DNA of 64,000 bases, from contig JAMXSV010000016.1 of assembly GCA_027559495.1 (NCBI GenBank), positions 1,240,001 through 1,304,000 of the forward strand. Reading direction: 5' to 3'. Of the stretch, positions 35,383-46,940 are shown one piece after another. Every line of letters starts with the position of its first letter. Position 1 is the first letter of the stretch. This stretch comes from Aurifilum marmelostoma (Eukaryota > Ascomycota > Sordariomycetes > Diaporthales > Cryphonectriaceae). Position numbers and translations under genes: made by a program. Below the pieces are notes generated by a model. That model did not search any database and was not told where the DNA came from. It saw only the letters and a program-made list of their open reading frames with translations.

Positions 35383-36322
35383 GGTTCGAGATGGCAGGAA
35401 TGACTGACTAGGCTTTCGCTGTTACACTCGCACGCTAACTCGACTTGATACGAAGAGGAGGGTCGGAGGAGGAAGGAGCAGGTGGAGAATAAGAACGACG
35501 AGATAGAGAAGGTGGAAAGGAGGAAGGAAGGTATAAGGACAAGAGGGGTTGCTGCCCTTGGAGTTTCAGCTCGTCCTCGTCCTCGTCGTCGTCGCTTGTT
35601 CGCCTAGCTGGGGACCACCGCCAAGGCGAAGTATGACCTGGACCTAAATATTCAATACACACGACGATGCAGACCGTCAGCGAGGGAGGAGCTATCGTGT
35701 CCGAGAAAGGAGGGTCAAGGTCACGCATCACCCGTATCACACATCACCCGAGGTCACACACAATACAACAACAGTAAGAAACAATAACGAAAACAACAAC
35801 AACAACAACAACAGCGATGGACGTCGTTTTAGCGCGCACGGGACGATGTTTTAGGCTTCCATGACGTTCTGGTTCGGAGCCCGCCATCGCCAATCGCGAC
35901 TCGCAAAGGAGACCGTCGAGGATGGCTTGATTGGATGGGACGGAGAAGCAGCAGTCATGCAGATGGATTGCGTGCCTCGGGATGGAACAGGATGATGGTG
36001 TGCGTGCGTGTCTGTGTGTGTGGGTGAGGGAGGGAGGGAAAACGAAAAAGAGAGAAAGGATGGAGATGGAACGGTACTGGTATTGCACGTCAAGCAACGT
36101 CAAAGAGGGGGCCGGGTTGGTGTTGGTGTGAGTATGCGTATACGTATGCGTGGTCTAGCACCGGGCACCGAGAGGACCGTAGTGCCGAACAGTGAGTGTA
36201 TAGTGACAATCTTACCCATCCATAAAGACCAACGGGGTAGGAAAATGTAAATCTGCTGCAGAGGGGCCAAGAGGACGAGCCAGGACCTCGTACATAAAAG
36301 ACCCGAGCCGCCGACTCTCGGG

Positions 36323-36353
<31 letters not shown>

Positions 36354-37752
36354 GAGGCAGCCATCATATACGTGTATATAAATACATAACGTTTGTGGGG
36401 GAAGGCGTGAGAGTGTGCATGTCCGTAGATAGACAACTGAGGCGGTAATTGCATTCAAACAGCAGAAGAAAAGGCATGCATGACGTGATAAGAGATGAAT
36501 CAGGAGGAACAGATTCTCAGCTTACAGATATTGTCTCAGCGAAAGATATTGATCATATATATATATCCCCCAGATATGTATGCGGGTTGTACAGATCGTA
36601 TCGTGACCAACTTTGTGGATGGCGTGTAGAGAAGATAAATCGATCCGGCAAAAACGAAGGGAGCGAGAAAGAAGAAAAAAAAAGAAAGGAAAATAAGATG
36701 GCGCCCGCCGATGCGTGCAGTGACCACCCAACCAATTGTACGGATAATTCAGATATCAATATCCTTGGGCAGGCGGTCCGGAAGTCCAACCGACGATCTT
36801 GAAACACACCTCCGTGACGTTACCAAGATTGCAAAGCATAAAACCATCAAGTTTCCCTTTTCTGTCCTCCTGTCTCCCTCCCTGTCAAGAGCTGCCCTTT
36901 TTGATAGAATGGAGCTGCTCCGACACCGCTCCGGCTAATATGCACCGGACCGGCCTACTCCTGTGCAGTAATATATATTCGACAGAAGACAGACATCAGA
37001 CCTTCTACTTTGGGCGCGAGCGTGACATGGACGGTTCAAGATCACGGGCGACAAGTACACCAAAGGTGGCCAGCAAGGAAGAGCAACAGTAAGAGAAGAA
37101 TGGAAGAAGGATAACGATGGCCTCAATCTCACGACATGACATGGGTTTGAGCAATAGCCTCCGCCCTTGAACATCTTGTCTTTTACAAATCTCTTCGTCT
37201 GTGTCTAATGCACTGTCTGTAAGGCTTCGGTTGACGAGCCAATCCCCTTTCGTCTCTTCCGCCCAATTCGACCACTCTCTCCAACAAGATGTGCCAGAGT
37301 ATTGCGCTAGGCACGCTATCTCTTCCTCTCTCGTCGAACGCCTTTTGCAATCGTGGGCGTGGGGGGGAAATCAATTTATCAGTGGTATATGTCGACCCAA
37401 CGCCATTTTTTGTTGAAAAAAAAGCATGCTGTTGTTGCCCACCCACCACGCATCCGATTCAGTGCCTTCATACCTCCCAACCAGTCTCCCAGGGGGAAAA
37501 AATAAAAAAAGAGGGAAAAAAATAAAGCCGGAACAGAAAAAGCAAGGCTGAGATGCCATTTCATGTCCCGCAAGATCGTTGACATCATTATGCTGTTGAG
37601 AACATGGACTTTTTTCTTTCTTTCTTGAGGGTGGAACCCATATAGCGCAATATCGCCCTCAGGTCATGTGATATTATAACGAGCTACGTTGTTGAAGTAT
37701 CCGCAGGCACGCTCTCTGTCTCTCGGGTACGGGGGATCGTAATGCATACTGC
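35383..37752. other. 2.4 kb spacer with (TG)n, dehydrogenase promoter
   Basis: This contains the promoter of the dehydrogenase and the 3' flank of SAHH. A 28-nt (TG)n tract lies at 36326-36353; A-rich patches lie at 36668-36690 and 37497-37523. Open frames of up to about 120 codons lack any motif or coding bias. No gene is called. Confidence 0.5.
36326..36353. repeat. (TG)n microsatellite
   Basis: A 28-nt uninterrupted TG tract about 0.95 kb upstream of the dehydrogenase start. Confidence 0.95.
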
Positions 37753-39192
37753 TTAGTAGCGGTAGCTGGAGGGGAGAATATAAAGTTAGTCGCACTGCTT
37801 AAATGGGTATGTGGGATGAAGGAGGTATGTTGGGGGAAAGGGGGGAGAGACGTACTGGTCGCTCTTGAAAGGACCCTCGACCTCCAGGCCGAGGTACTCG
37901 GCCTGGACGGGGGTGAGCTCGGTGAGCTCGACGTTGACGTGGGCCAGGTGCAGCTTGGCGACCTCCTCGTCCAGGATCTTGGGAAGGACGTAGACCTTCT
38001 TCTCCAGCTTGCCGGTCTTGGCGAAAGCAATGTACTTCTCGCCAAAGGCCTTGTTCTCGCTCTTGTACAGCATGATCTGGGCCAGAACCTGGTTGGTGAA
38101 GGAGCAGGACATGACGAAGGAAGAGTGGCCGGTGGCGCAGCCCAGGTTGACCAGACGACCCTCGGCCAGCAGGATGATGTGGCGGCCGTTCTTCATCAGG
38201 TAGCGGTCGACCTGAGGCTTGATGTTCTGCACGCTGGCGGCGTTGGCCTTGAGCCAGGCGACGTCGATCTCGATGTCAAAGTGGCCAATGTTGCACACGA
38301 TGGCGTCGTTGGGCATGGCCTCGAAGTGACGGCCGACGAGGATGTCACGGCAGCCCGTGGTGGTCACAAAGATCTGGCCGAGCTTGGCGGCGTTGTCCAT
38401 GGAGATGACCTGGTAGCCGGCCATGGCAGCCTGGAGGGCGTTGATGGGGTCGACCTCGGTGACGAGCACACGGGCGCCCATGCCGTGCAGGGCCTCAGCG
38501 CAGCCCTTGCCGACATCACCGAAGCCGGCAACGACAGCAATCTTGCCAGCAATCATGACATCGGTGGCACGCTTGATGCCATCAATCAGGGACTCACGGC
38601 AGCCGTACAGGTTGTCGAACTTGGACTTGGTGACCGAGTCGTTGACGTTGATGGCGGGCACCAACAGCTCGCCCTTCTTGAGCATGCGGTACAGGTGGTG
38701 GACACCGGTGGTGGTCTCCTCGGAGACACCATAGCAGTCCTTGAGCATCTCGGGGTACTTGTCGTGGACGAGGTGGGTCAGGTCACCGCCGTCGTCGAGG
38801 ATCAAGTTGAGCTTCTTGCCGTCCTTGAAGGCGGTCAGCTGCTGCTCGAGGCACCAGTTGTACTCCTCCTCGGTCTCGCCCTTCCAGGCGAAGACAGGGA
38901 CGCCGGCGGCGGCAATGGCAGCGGCGGCGTGGTCCTGGGTGGAGAAAATGTTGCAGGACGACCAGGTGACCTCAGCACCGAGGGCGACCAGCGTCTCGAT
39001 GAGGACGGCAGTCTGGATGGTCATGTGCAGGCAGCCGGCAATGCGGGCACCAGCAAGAGGCTGGTCCTTGGCATACTTCTGGCGGGTAGCCATCAGACCA
39101 GGCATCTCGTTCTCGGCCAGCTCGATCTCCTTGCGGCCAAAGGCGGCGAGGGACAGGTCGGCGACCTTGAACTTGTTGGCGGGAGCAGACAT
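37753..39192 (-). CDS. S-adenosylhomocysteinase (SAHH)
   Basis: Exon 1 (39192-37856) plus a 13-nt last exon (37765-37753) give 449 aa. SAHH splits S-adenosylhomocysteine to adenosine and homocysteine with bound NAD and so keeps methyltransferases active. Signatures: AGCLHMTIQTAVLIETL, WSSCNIFSTQDHAAAA, LILDDGGDLT, VNDSVTKSKFDNLYGCRESL (catalytic Lys/Asp region), the NAD loop VVAGFGDVGKG, and LLAEGRLVNLGCATGHSSFVM. The donor at 37855-37854 and acceptor produce the invariant C-terminus KSDHYRY; reading through the intron would replace it. In animal SAHH this tail (Lys and Tyr) reaches into the neighbouring subunit's NAD site. It is the best conserved protein in the window. Confidence 0.98.
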
Positions 39193-40534
39193 GGTCGGAA
39201 AAAGGCTTGAAAGTACAGGGAGAAAGGGTGGGGGAGATTGTAGACTCTGTGACGATAGAGACAAGGTCAGCGCTGTAGACGGGGAATGCAGGACAGAGAG
39301 AAGCGACACCTCAACTCTTTAAGTAGGAAGACAGGAAGATGGTGGAGCAGGAGGAGCTCTTGAGGAACGAGAGACGGAGCCGTTGGGGGGAAAACTCTGA
39401 AGCCCGTCCATGTTCGGTTCGGCGAGTTTTCCAACAAGTCTCCGTGCACACTCAACAGCTCCGAGCTTGCCTACCAAGGGGGACGGCACGGTAGGAATTG
39501 TGACCAGATTCGAGCACTATACTTTACTTACAGTGTGATTGATCCTGTCACAAAAGACAGAAATGCAAGACGAACAAAGAGGGTGATGGCTGAGGGCAAT
39601 TGAAAAGGGAAAGTTGCTGCTTCAATCACGGTTGAAGGGACAGGAAAAAAGACGTTAAGGGATGAGGGGCGAGGAAGAACTCGTGTCTTAGGAGGGGGAA
39701 AAAGTTTCGGGGAGGGTTCGCCCAGGGAAAATGGAGGGGAAACTCCCATTCAGCAGCATTTGGCCGCCCAAAACTCGACCCTGACCCACAAGCGTGCTCA
39801 CCCCTGGCAGCCCTACTGGTTGGCTGGGCTGCAGTGTGCAATTGTCGGAGGGCGGGGCATGCATAGCTTGGAAGCCTGGGGCGAAAGATAATCCCCCCGC
39901 CTCCCAAAAAAAAAAAAAAAAGAAAAAAAAAAAAAAAAGGAAGGGAAAAAAAAACCAACACTACCAGACTGTACACTATACAGGTACTAGCCAACTGACT
40001 GGCTTGACTGATTGCGTTCCCTGGCACATAATTGACAATGATATTTCTTTGTCTGTTATCATAGAGACAATAGTCTTCCCAGAATTTGGCGACAGTTTTC
40101 AGCTGTCAAGAGTACCACAAGGCATGATTCTTTGGTCAGTCAAGATTATGTATACGGCGATATCAAATGTAAAATTTGCAGTCGACTCGATGGCTCGTCT
40201 CTATTTTGTCTGTATACCCTCCAAATACTGTCTAGCCCTCTCTGTCTGGCAGTATCTGCCAGCTTGGCCCTGTGACATCTTTCAGGATATCATTCATCAA
40301 GCATATCATGCCAACGGTCCTTTCTCCCGTCCGCTTGTCATTCGCCCTTCCAGCATTCTACGTGCCTTGGGGAGGAATTCGTATCCCACTTGAAGTGATC
40401 GCCTGAACGCCTAAACCATGCAGCCCACAGTTTGACCGTCTTTCGACCTCCCCACCCCAAGAACAAGATGTACCACCTCCTCCCCTTCTCGTCAGCGCTT
40501 TGACCCCAAGACTCCCTCCTTGCCCTCTTAAACC
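39193..40534. other. Spacer, SAHH promoter, poly-A tract
   Basis: This holds the SAHH promoter and the 3' flank of eIF3h. A long A-rich tract at 39906-39953 consists of two A-runs of 15-16 separated by G. Pyrimidine-rich DNA precedes the SAHH start on its own strand. No gene is seen. Confidence 0.5.
39906..39953. repeat. Poly-A low-complexity tract
   Basis: Runs of A interrupted by single G and GG, about 0.7 kb upstream of SAHH and on the strand opposite to it. Confidence 0.9.
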
Positions 40535-41808
40535 CTACTCCGGCAGCAGGTTGCCTCGGACAGCAAACATCTTGGCGCTGATGTTGGCCGTGAAACCATC
40601 CAGCTGCCGGCTGTACTGCTCCACCTGCCTCGCGTTCAGCATACCCTCCAGACGGCTGGGCTCTGGGGGCAGCTTGAAGAGCCTCTGCCACTCGTCTTCG
40701 GGCAGCAGCGGCTGCTTGGCCGCAGCCCGAGAGGCGTTCTCGGCCTTCCGCTTGGCCTGCCATGCCGTGATCTTGGTCTGCTCGCGAGCGAGCTGCCTCT
40801 GGTAGTACTGGTGGTTGTTGAGGTCCGTGTAGTGCGACTCGACGCTGTCCAGGAGCAGATCGCAGGTCTTCTCGAGGAACGGGTCAATGGACAGATCCAG
40901 AGTGTCCAGGGAGGGGTAGGGAGGAATCTGAACCGGAGCGCGCTCGATATCGGCCAGCGACGAGGGCAGAGGAACGTCAGGGTCAGTGGGCGGCACGGGC
41001 AGTTGGTGCAGGAACGAGGTCAGGAGGTGGGAGTTGTGGATGTTGACGGGCAGCTCGAGCAGGATGTCCCTGTACGTGAGCTTGGACTTCTGCAGGCTGT
41101 CCGTGGTGAACTTGCCCTCCTTGTAAGCGGCCATGAAGGTGCTGGACAGGCGGAAGGCGCGGAGGCTGAGCGATCCCTGCGAGGAGCGGCTGACATCGTG
41201 GACAAGGGCGACGACGTTGTTGTTCTCGCGCTGGTAGTGGTACTGGTTCTCGATGAAGTTCAGGTTGATGAAGTTACCCATGGTGGCGCTGGTGTACCAG
41301 CCGACATTGTTGGCGTCAACATTCACCTCCTTGAGATGCCGTATCATCTCATTCTGGTAGTTGATGTTGGCCTTGGCGCGAGGGGCGGCGGCCGCCAGAC
41401 TGGAGGCATCGTTGGAGTGCGAGTCGGCGCTGGCGACATCAATGGTAGGGAAAGGGAAGGTGTTTGTGACCTCGAGGAGGCCGTTGTTATCCATGCCCAC
41501 CAGAGATCCGGTGGCGGTCGTAGGGAAGCTGGTGGACGAGTGCTTGGTGATCTTCATCACCACCTACATCCGCAGCAAGAGATGTCAGTCATCTTGATCA
41601 ACAGCAGAGGTATGTGAATATGTATATATTTTCTTTCGACGGTGAGGTCGCAAGAGCCAGGAGCTGGACAGGTGGGGCATATGGTGGGTTTAGGTGAGGG
41701 CAGACTGGGCATATAGGAATAATGAAGGAAAAATGGGTTGTGTCAATAGCATACCAAGGCTTCGACCTGCACCGACTTGATGGCCTCATCCTTCTTTGCG
41801 TCCGCCAT
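40535..41808 (-). CDS. Translation initiation factor eIF3 subunit H
   Basis: A 54-nt first exon (41808-41755) joins 41563-40535, giving 360 aa with the junction VQVEALVVMKITKHSSTSFP. eIF3h is a non-core MPN-domain subunit of eIF3 that promotes reinitiation and scanning on the 40S subunit. The MPN domain spans about residues 12-190: GSLVGMDNNGLLEVTNTFPFP, then NNVGWYTSATMGNFINLNFIENQYHYQ. The metal-binding JAMM histidines are absent, as expected of eIF3h. The C-terminal half is helical, with a YYQRQLAREQTKITAWQAKRKAENASRAAAK coiled coil-like segment. Many filamentous ascomycetes keep this subunit, unlike budding yeast. Confidence 0.95.
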
Positions 41809-42936
41809 GATTGAAAACAGCAGGTTTTCCTCTGCTCTCCGTGTTATCTTCAACAAGGGCCGACGGTCGTGGAGGACGTGTCGCGGATCGAAAGGGGGCG
41901 AGAGGGGGCTCTAGGTGCCTGTGGTTGTTGAATGGGAGACGATAGTTTTTCGAGGTTTTGGTGCGGCGCGTTTGGTGGGGCTCTCAGACAAAGCGAGCAG
42001 GGCCTGATTGGCTGCAGCACTTTGGTCATGGAGTTCCCAGTACCTACGCCCCGGGAGTGGTATAGTGGGCTTTGTGGAGGGGCAGAGCGCCGAGGGCAGA
42101 GGGGCAGCAGGGGCTAACTTCAGCGTACCTCAGTGAATCAATCTCACTATGATGCCCTCCAACGCGTTAAGCCGGTAGTGGCTGACCAGCAGACAAAGGC
42201 CACCCAAAAAAATGTCAGAGGATGCAACCTGCAGAGATTCTTGATTGACGGAAAGACTATCTTCTGATCCTTATCCCATGTCTGTTTTTCGCTCTGTTAC
42301 ATCTGCTGTCACCATCCTCTCAAGACAAGATAAGGAAAGTTACGTGATCAGTCACACATTGAGCGTGCCCTCCCTGCTGTTTACTTGGGTTCGCTTTTCC
42401 CTAGGGGGTAGCGTGTAGGCATACCGCGCTGAACTGCGGCGGAAGAGCAACTGAATCGTCACACTAAGAAAGACCCATAATCATTATCATGACACCCCCA
42501 AACCTCATCCCACTCTCATCCCACGGCTCCCCCCACGCCAACATTGATTTAGAACAATCTTAAAATCAGCCTCCCCCATCCACAGAACAACACTCCATCT
42601 CTGAACCCTTCCTGTTCCTGTCTGTCCCACCCTTGCTTGGCCAAAATGTACCCTGTGCCATGAGCTCGAGGCTCAGGTGCAGGAGTGGACTTGTTGACAC
42701 TATGGACTGTTCGACACACCTGACAGACACGATGATGTCGTACATCTATTTCTCTTCCTTTACCGATCAACGCCGCGGGTCTCTTGTCTTGGCTTCGTTA
42801 CCTTCTTTTCTCTCCGAACCGTGTGCTCTCGATACTGGTGACGGCGTGCCGGGGCGCAGAGACAATACCCAGTGAGCCAGCAACACGGCCAGACAGACAG
42901 CCAGGCCACCACACACAAGACAGACTGGCGTCCTGT
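41809..42936. other. Spacer, eIF3h promoter
   Basis: This carries the eIF3h promoter (first few hundred bases) and the 3' flank of the UPF0643 gene. I see no coding frame, repeat or motif of note. Confidence 0.5.
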
Positions 42937-43688
42937 CTACGTCCATTTGACAATCTTCCAGCTCCTCACGCCCTCGCCAATGATAAGTCGATGCTGGTCG
43001 ATCTTCCATTCCGAGTACATTGAACGTGCCGCCCCAGCCGCCCGCCGATGCTCTGGCCCAACGCTTCCCTTCTTGGCATCCTCCTGCGATCTCCAGATAC
43101 AGGTCGCCAGGTTGCGCAGGTCCCCGTTGGGAGTGCCGAACCAGTACCTGTCAAGCAGCAAGGGGTTAGCCCCTGCCCGAAAGAGAGAGAGATTGACACA
43201 TGATGGGAGAGGACAGGAAAGGAGTTGAGCACTCACTTCAGAAATCCGCCGCTGGCCATGGCTTCCGCGTGCGCCGCCTTGTCGAGTGCCCCGAGGTCCG
43301 GATACGCGGTGGTGGCTTTGATCTGCGATCGAAAGGCAACAATATACCACGAGGTCTCGCTGAAGGCATGCCGTCTTGCCGTCGCTAGCTCTCGCACGCG
43401 CCGGATCACCTCAATCCAGTTGAACGCCTCGTCGTAGGGTGCAGTGGCATAGTCGTCCCTCACAGGCGCCATCCCCAACAAGGCCTCACTCAGGATCTGG
43501 CTCTCCTTGTCCAGGGTCTCCAGGTCGAGGAGATGCTCCTGCTCCACATATGGAGAGGCTATCAGGTACCGCTGAGCGGTGGGCAGGGTGGGAAGCGCGT
43601 CCGGCACGAGCTCCCTGCCTGACACAAAGGCTGCTGTCTTCTCCAAGGCAACGGGTTCTGCCGTCACGATGGTCGACAGGTTGGCCAT
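42937..43688 (-). CDS. UPF0643 family protein, function unknown
   Basis: Exons 43688-43237 and 43147-42937 give 220 aa with the junction GGFLKYWFGTPNGDL. It matches the fungal UPF0643 family, known from fission yeast, through its C-terminus HRRAAGAARSMYSEW and DQHRLIIGEGVRSWKIVKWT, and through YDEAFNWIEVIRRVRELA and WYIVAFRSQIKATT. The shape (TSWYIVAFRS, then W in the last lines) recalls a small acyltransferase-like fold, but no catalytic residues can be named and I do not assign one. No signal peptide or membrane segment is visible, so a soluble intracellular protein is likely. Confidence 0.8.
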
Positions 43689-45338
43689 GTCTGGAGTTGT
43701 ACGGTCCGATTAATGACGAATGGCTCTATCGGAGGGAACTGGGGCTCGTAGAGTCTCGTCGTCCGACTCGACTCCTATGGTGGGTGCTTTTGTCGTTGTG
43801 CTCCCCTCTGCTGGCTCGCCGAAGACGACTAGTACAGAGGCTCGGTCTCAGAAAGGATCGTTTATCTGGCGGGTAAGGTTTGTTCCTCCCTCGCTTTCTC
43901 TATACTGTCTTTGTATGTCTCTCACTTATTCCTGTTCTCTCACTCTTGCATGGAAAGTTCTGTGCCTGAACCAGAGAGGGAGAAGAGGTGTCTGAGGCCT
44001 ACGGCATTAAAGGCAGGAAGAACAGCGAACCTCCTTTTGGGACCACTCTGAGGACATGCGACACCGAAATGGCGAGCTCGGCTGATCTTAGACCATCGGA
44101 GACCAAGAAGAACATGGCACGCACTGGTGCAAGGATCAGGACCTTTTTCCCCTCTCGAGAACGAACGATCCCTCGAGAAGGCTGTCTTATCTTGCATCTC
44201 CGCGCCTGCAGGTTATCTGATACCGGTGAGCTGCTCGTTGGTCCTCTGGCCTGTTACCTATCTCTGGACCAGCTATCAACTTTATCTCGTGCCCTGGTGC
44301 GCCATCCAGAGACTGCTACTGTATTGTTCATTGCCTGCCGACCTGAAAATATCCAGGGTGCTTTGTGGCACCGGCTCGTCACCCCAGCGAAGCCTCCTAG
44401 CTTACCAGTCGTCGCCAGCATATGCACGAGTTTTGTCTAGCGCTTGATATTGCTCTGTGGCGGCGTAAATGGCGCCATACCTTGTTGTGTTCCGCTCCCG
44501 TCCAAGCATAAGCACAATTAGTCAAATCTTGTGCTCCTGGAGAGACGGCATAACCTTTTTGAAACGGGGTCCTCTCCAAATTTATCGCATGCTTAGGCTA
44601 GCCTTAGCAGCCTGTACCTGATTCAGTTCAGTTTTCCAAATCCCTTTCCGATCTCCCTTTTGGTCGTTTACCCCCCCCCCCCCCCCAAAATTGATTGCGT
44701 ACCACTCCTCACCGCCAGTGTTTGCATTTCACATGCAAAGAGATTAAATCCCCACCGACCCTCCTGACGCATGCTCTAGCAACATCGGCCATCCTCTCTC
44801 ACACTCAAATTATCCTCGACGCCGAATCAGGACGCAAGGACTGGTCAAGGTGGGCGGGAGGAAGAGAACGGTGGCAGGTTTGCTATCTGATATGACTGGC
44901 AATGGGGATTGGCCCTTGTTGGGGCAGCCATTCTGTTGATCTCCGCGGATCTTTTGCAGCGATTTGCATATGCAAGAGGCAGGCATGTGTGCGGGGCTGC
45001 ATAGTCGAAACACACGGATGAATTTCTTTCTCGGTCAATTCATGCTTGAAGAGCAGAGAGCACATGGCGGGTTCAGCAGACCACATAGGCCAGAATCTAT
45101 TTTCCCCTTTTGTCTTTTTTTTTTTTTTCTCTCTCCCTTTAGCTCTAGCTCTCTTGAGCATTCCGGCGCCTCCGCGTGCCGCCCTATGCTACTGTTACAA
45201 TCTACAGGAAAGTCTAAAGTTGTGTTTGTGAGTGCGCGGGTCACCGTGCCACACAAGAGACCAGCTACTTATGATTCAGTACCCAGCCTCTGCCAGCCAG
45301 TGCTTTTCATCTCCCGAGAGAACGCCTGCCATGGCTGA
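43689..45338. other. Spacer with C16 homopolymer, UPF0643 promoter
   Basis: The 1.65 kb spacer holds the UPF0643 promoter and the 3' flank of the carrier gene. It has the longest C-run in the window, 16 nt at 44671-44686, and a T-run at 45117-45130. No gene is seen; a quick look for 5S rRNA or tRNA motifs found none. Confidence 0.5.
44671..44686. repeat. C16 homopolymer
   Basis: Sixteen consecutive C bases, the longest C/G run in the window. It could form i-motif or G-quadruplex structures and is prone to length error in sequencing. Confidence 0.95.
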
Positions 45339-46935
45339 TTACAGGCCATCGTCCTCCTCACCGGCCGTGCCTTTCAACCATACTTTGGCAACCTCGTATG
45401 TGCCGAGATAAAGCCCGCTGCCAATGGCGGTCCATGCAGCCCGCAGGAGGCCGCCTCTGAACAGACCTTGTATGCCTCTCTCCTGGTACACGAGGCGGGC
45501 TACCTGCAGGCTGCTCATCTTCTCCCGCCTTGGTGCGTCTCCACTCGCCTCTCTTGCTCGAGACCCAGTTCCTTGTGATTGCTGCTGTTGCTGCTGCTGC
45601 TGTTGTGCTGGGCCCTGCGCAGCCTTCTTCTCCTTGTCCCCGGCAGAGAGCATCATGCGGGTCTTGACCACGTCGGTGGGCGTGGTGATCACTGCTGCGA
45701 CGGCCCCAGAGGCGGCTGCACTCGCCCCGTTGACGTAGGCCGTCTCGAGCAGCCCGCGCGTCAAGGCGTCGCCCTCAATCTTTCTCTCCCCGCCGCCTAC
45801 CCCTCCCGATCCATCCCTGACCGTTGTGTTGTTCTTGTCATCCCTCCGCTCCCACATGCGCCGCCGCACCGCCTCGAAGATGGGGAACTGCATCGCCGTG
45901 AACGGCAGGTTGCGCGCCACCAGAGCCGTGTAGCCCGTCAGCAGGCGGTGCGCGGCGCCCGATGCCCCGCCGGACTGGGAGACGATGCGCAGCGCCTGGA
46001 TGGACGTGCTGCCCGTCCACCCAGCTGCCCCTCTGCTGCTGCTACCCCTCGAGCGGATCATTTGGGCGTTTTGTTTGATAACCTCGGCGGGCGTGAGGAC
46101 CAGACATGATGCTAGCTCTGCGGTGCCCGAGGCCAGGGAATGGATGACCGGTGTAGGCACGGTGTAGCCATTAGGGAGCAAGGCGTTGTTCCGGAAGAGG
46201 GCAGAGTAGAATGTCTTGGTGGCCTCGTAGGTTGTGAAGAAAATGCCGGCTGTGAGACACACACAGAATATCAGCAGATGGTGAGTCCTATGTTCATCAT
46301 TGTCGTCGTGATGAAGAGATCATAGAGGGGCATGGGGTTACACAGTGTGGCTATTACTCACCAGCCGGGAGAGTGGCTACGACGACGCTGCCTACTCCTT
46401 GATAAAGGCCCCGGAATGCGGTGGCGCGAGACTGTCTGGCAGCGGCAGGCTCTGCTGCAAAGGTCTTGAGGTAATCCTGACTCTGATACCGGGTCTTGAT
46501 AGTGTCGAGGGGGTAGATGAGCAGGTCGATCGTGAAGGCAGCGGCTGCGCCTGCCTACAGCCCAGAGAGATGGCAAAGGAGAAAAGTCAGCCTCTGCTGG
46601 TTATGCCCCGGAAATTCCATCTGGCGTGTCACAACATGCGCCATATGTGACTGCAAGGTACTTCGACGCGATTTCCCTTGATTATGGCACCTTGGACTGC
46701 GGGAATATCTCTATCGGAACTAAGCAGCTTCTTCTCCCGACAGAATGACAGGCTGATCGATTGATCGTATCCTGATACTGAGTTGTTGCCCCCAAAACTT
46801 TGGTTTCCATGCAGAGCGTCCATTCCCATCTCAACAGATCTCCAAAAACACCAAGCAAACAAGGCGCGAGTGGACTCAGGATGACGGGTTGACTGACTGA
46901 CTTACCAAGATGATGTCCGTGTTTGAGTTGCTCAT
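45339..46935 (-). CDS. Mitochondrial carrier, S-adenosylmethionine transporter-like (SLC25A26/Pet8 type)
   Basis: Exons 46935-46906, 46554-46362 and 46249-45339 give 377 aa. Three carrier repeats are visible, each with the PX[DE]XX[KR] signature: YPLDTIKTRYQ, TPAEVIKQNAQM and TPTDVVKTRMML. The first repeat (AGAAAAFTIDLLIYPLDTIKTR with YRGLYQGVGSVVVATLPAAGIFFTTYEATK) resembles the SAM carrier, which imports SAM into the matrix in exchange for S-adenosylhomocysteine. The assignment rests on the first repeat and is moderate; other substrates are possible. Two matrix loops are unusually long: DDKNNTTVRDGSGGVGGGERK in loop 2, and nine Gln in a 40-residue insert in loop 3. The first exon encodes only MSNSNTDIIL. 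A tiny uORF overlaps the start codon. Confidence 0.8.
45579..45605 (-). repeat. CAG/CAA repeat encoding nine Gln in the carrier
   Basis: Nine consecutive glutamine codons, a mix of CAG and CAA, inside the third matrix loop of the mitochondrial carrier. The mix of codons argues against very recent slippage. Confidence 0.9.
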
Positions 46936-46940
46936 CTCAT
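46932..46940 (-). promoter_or_regulatory. Minimal uORF (Met-Arg-stop) overlapping the carrier start codon
   Basis: On the minus strand an ATG at 46940-46938 is followed by AGA and TGA; the TGA at 46934-46932 overlaps the main ATG at 46935-46933 as ATGA. If this region is transcribed, scanning ribosomes meet the uORF first. Overlap of stop and start is a known arrangement for termination-reinitiation. The transcript start is unknown, so this remains an inference. Confidence 0.5.

Noticed and set aside
36449..36802. 117-codon open frame in the spacer before SAHH
   Set aside because: No motif, Lys/Glu-rich low complexity, and no conserved context.
37816..39210. A 464-codon open frame on the plus strand opposite SAHH
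   Set aside because: It is the mirror of a strongly codon-biased conserved gene; its product is repetitive Gly/Val/Leu/Asp sequence with no family. Similar mirrors lie opposite the MFS gene (9942-10739), the dehydrogenase (34681-35403) and eIF3h (40811-41617).
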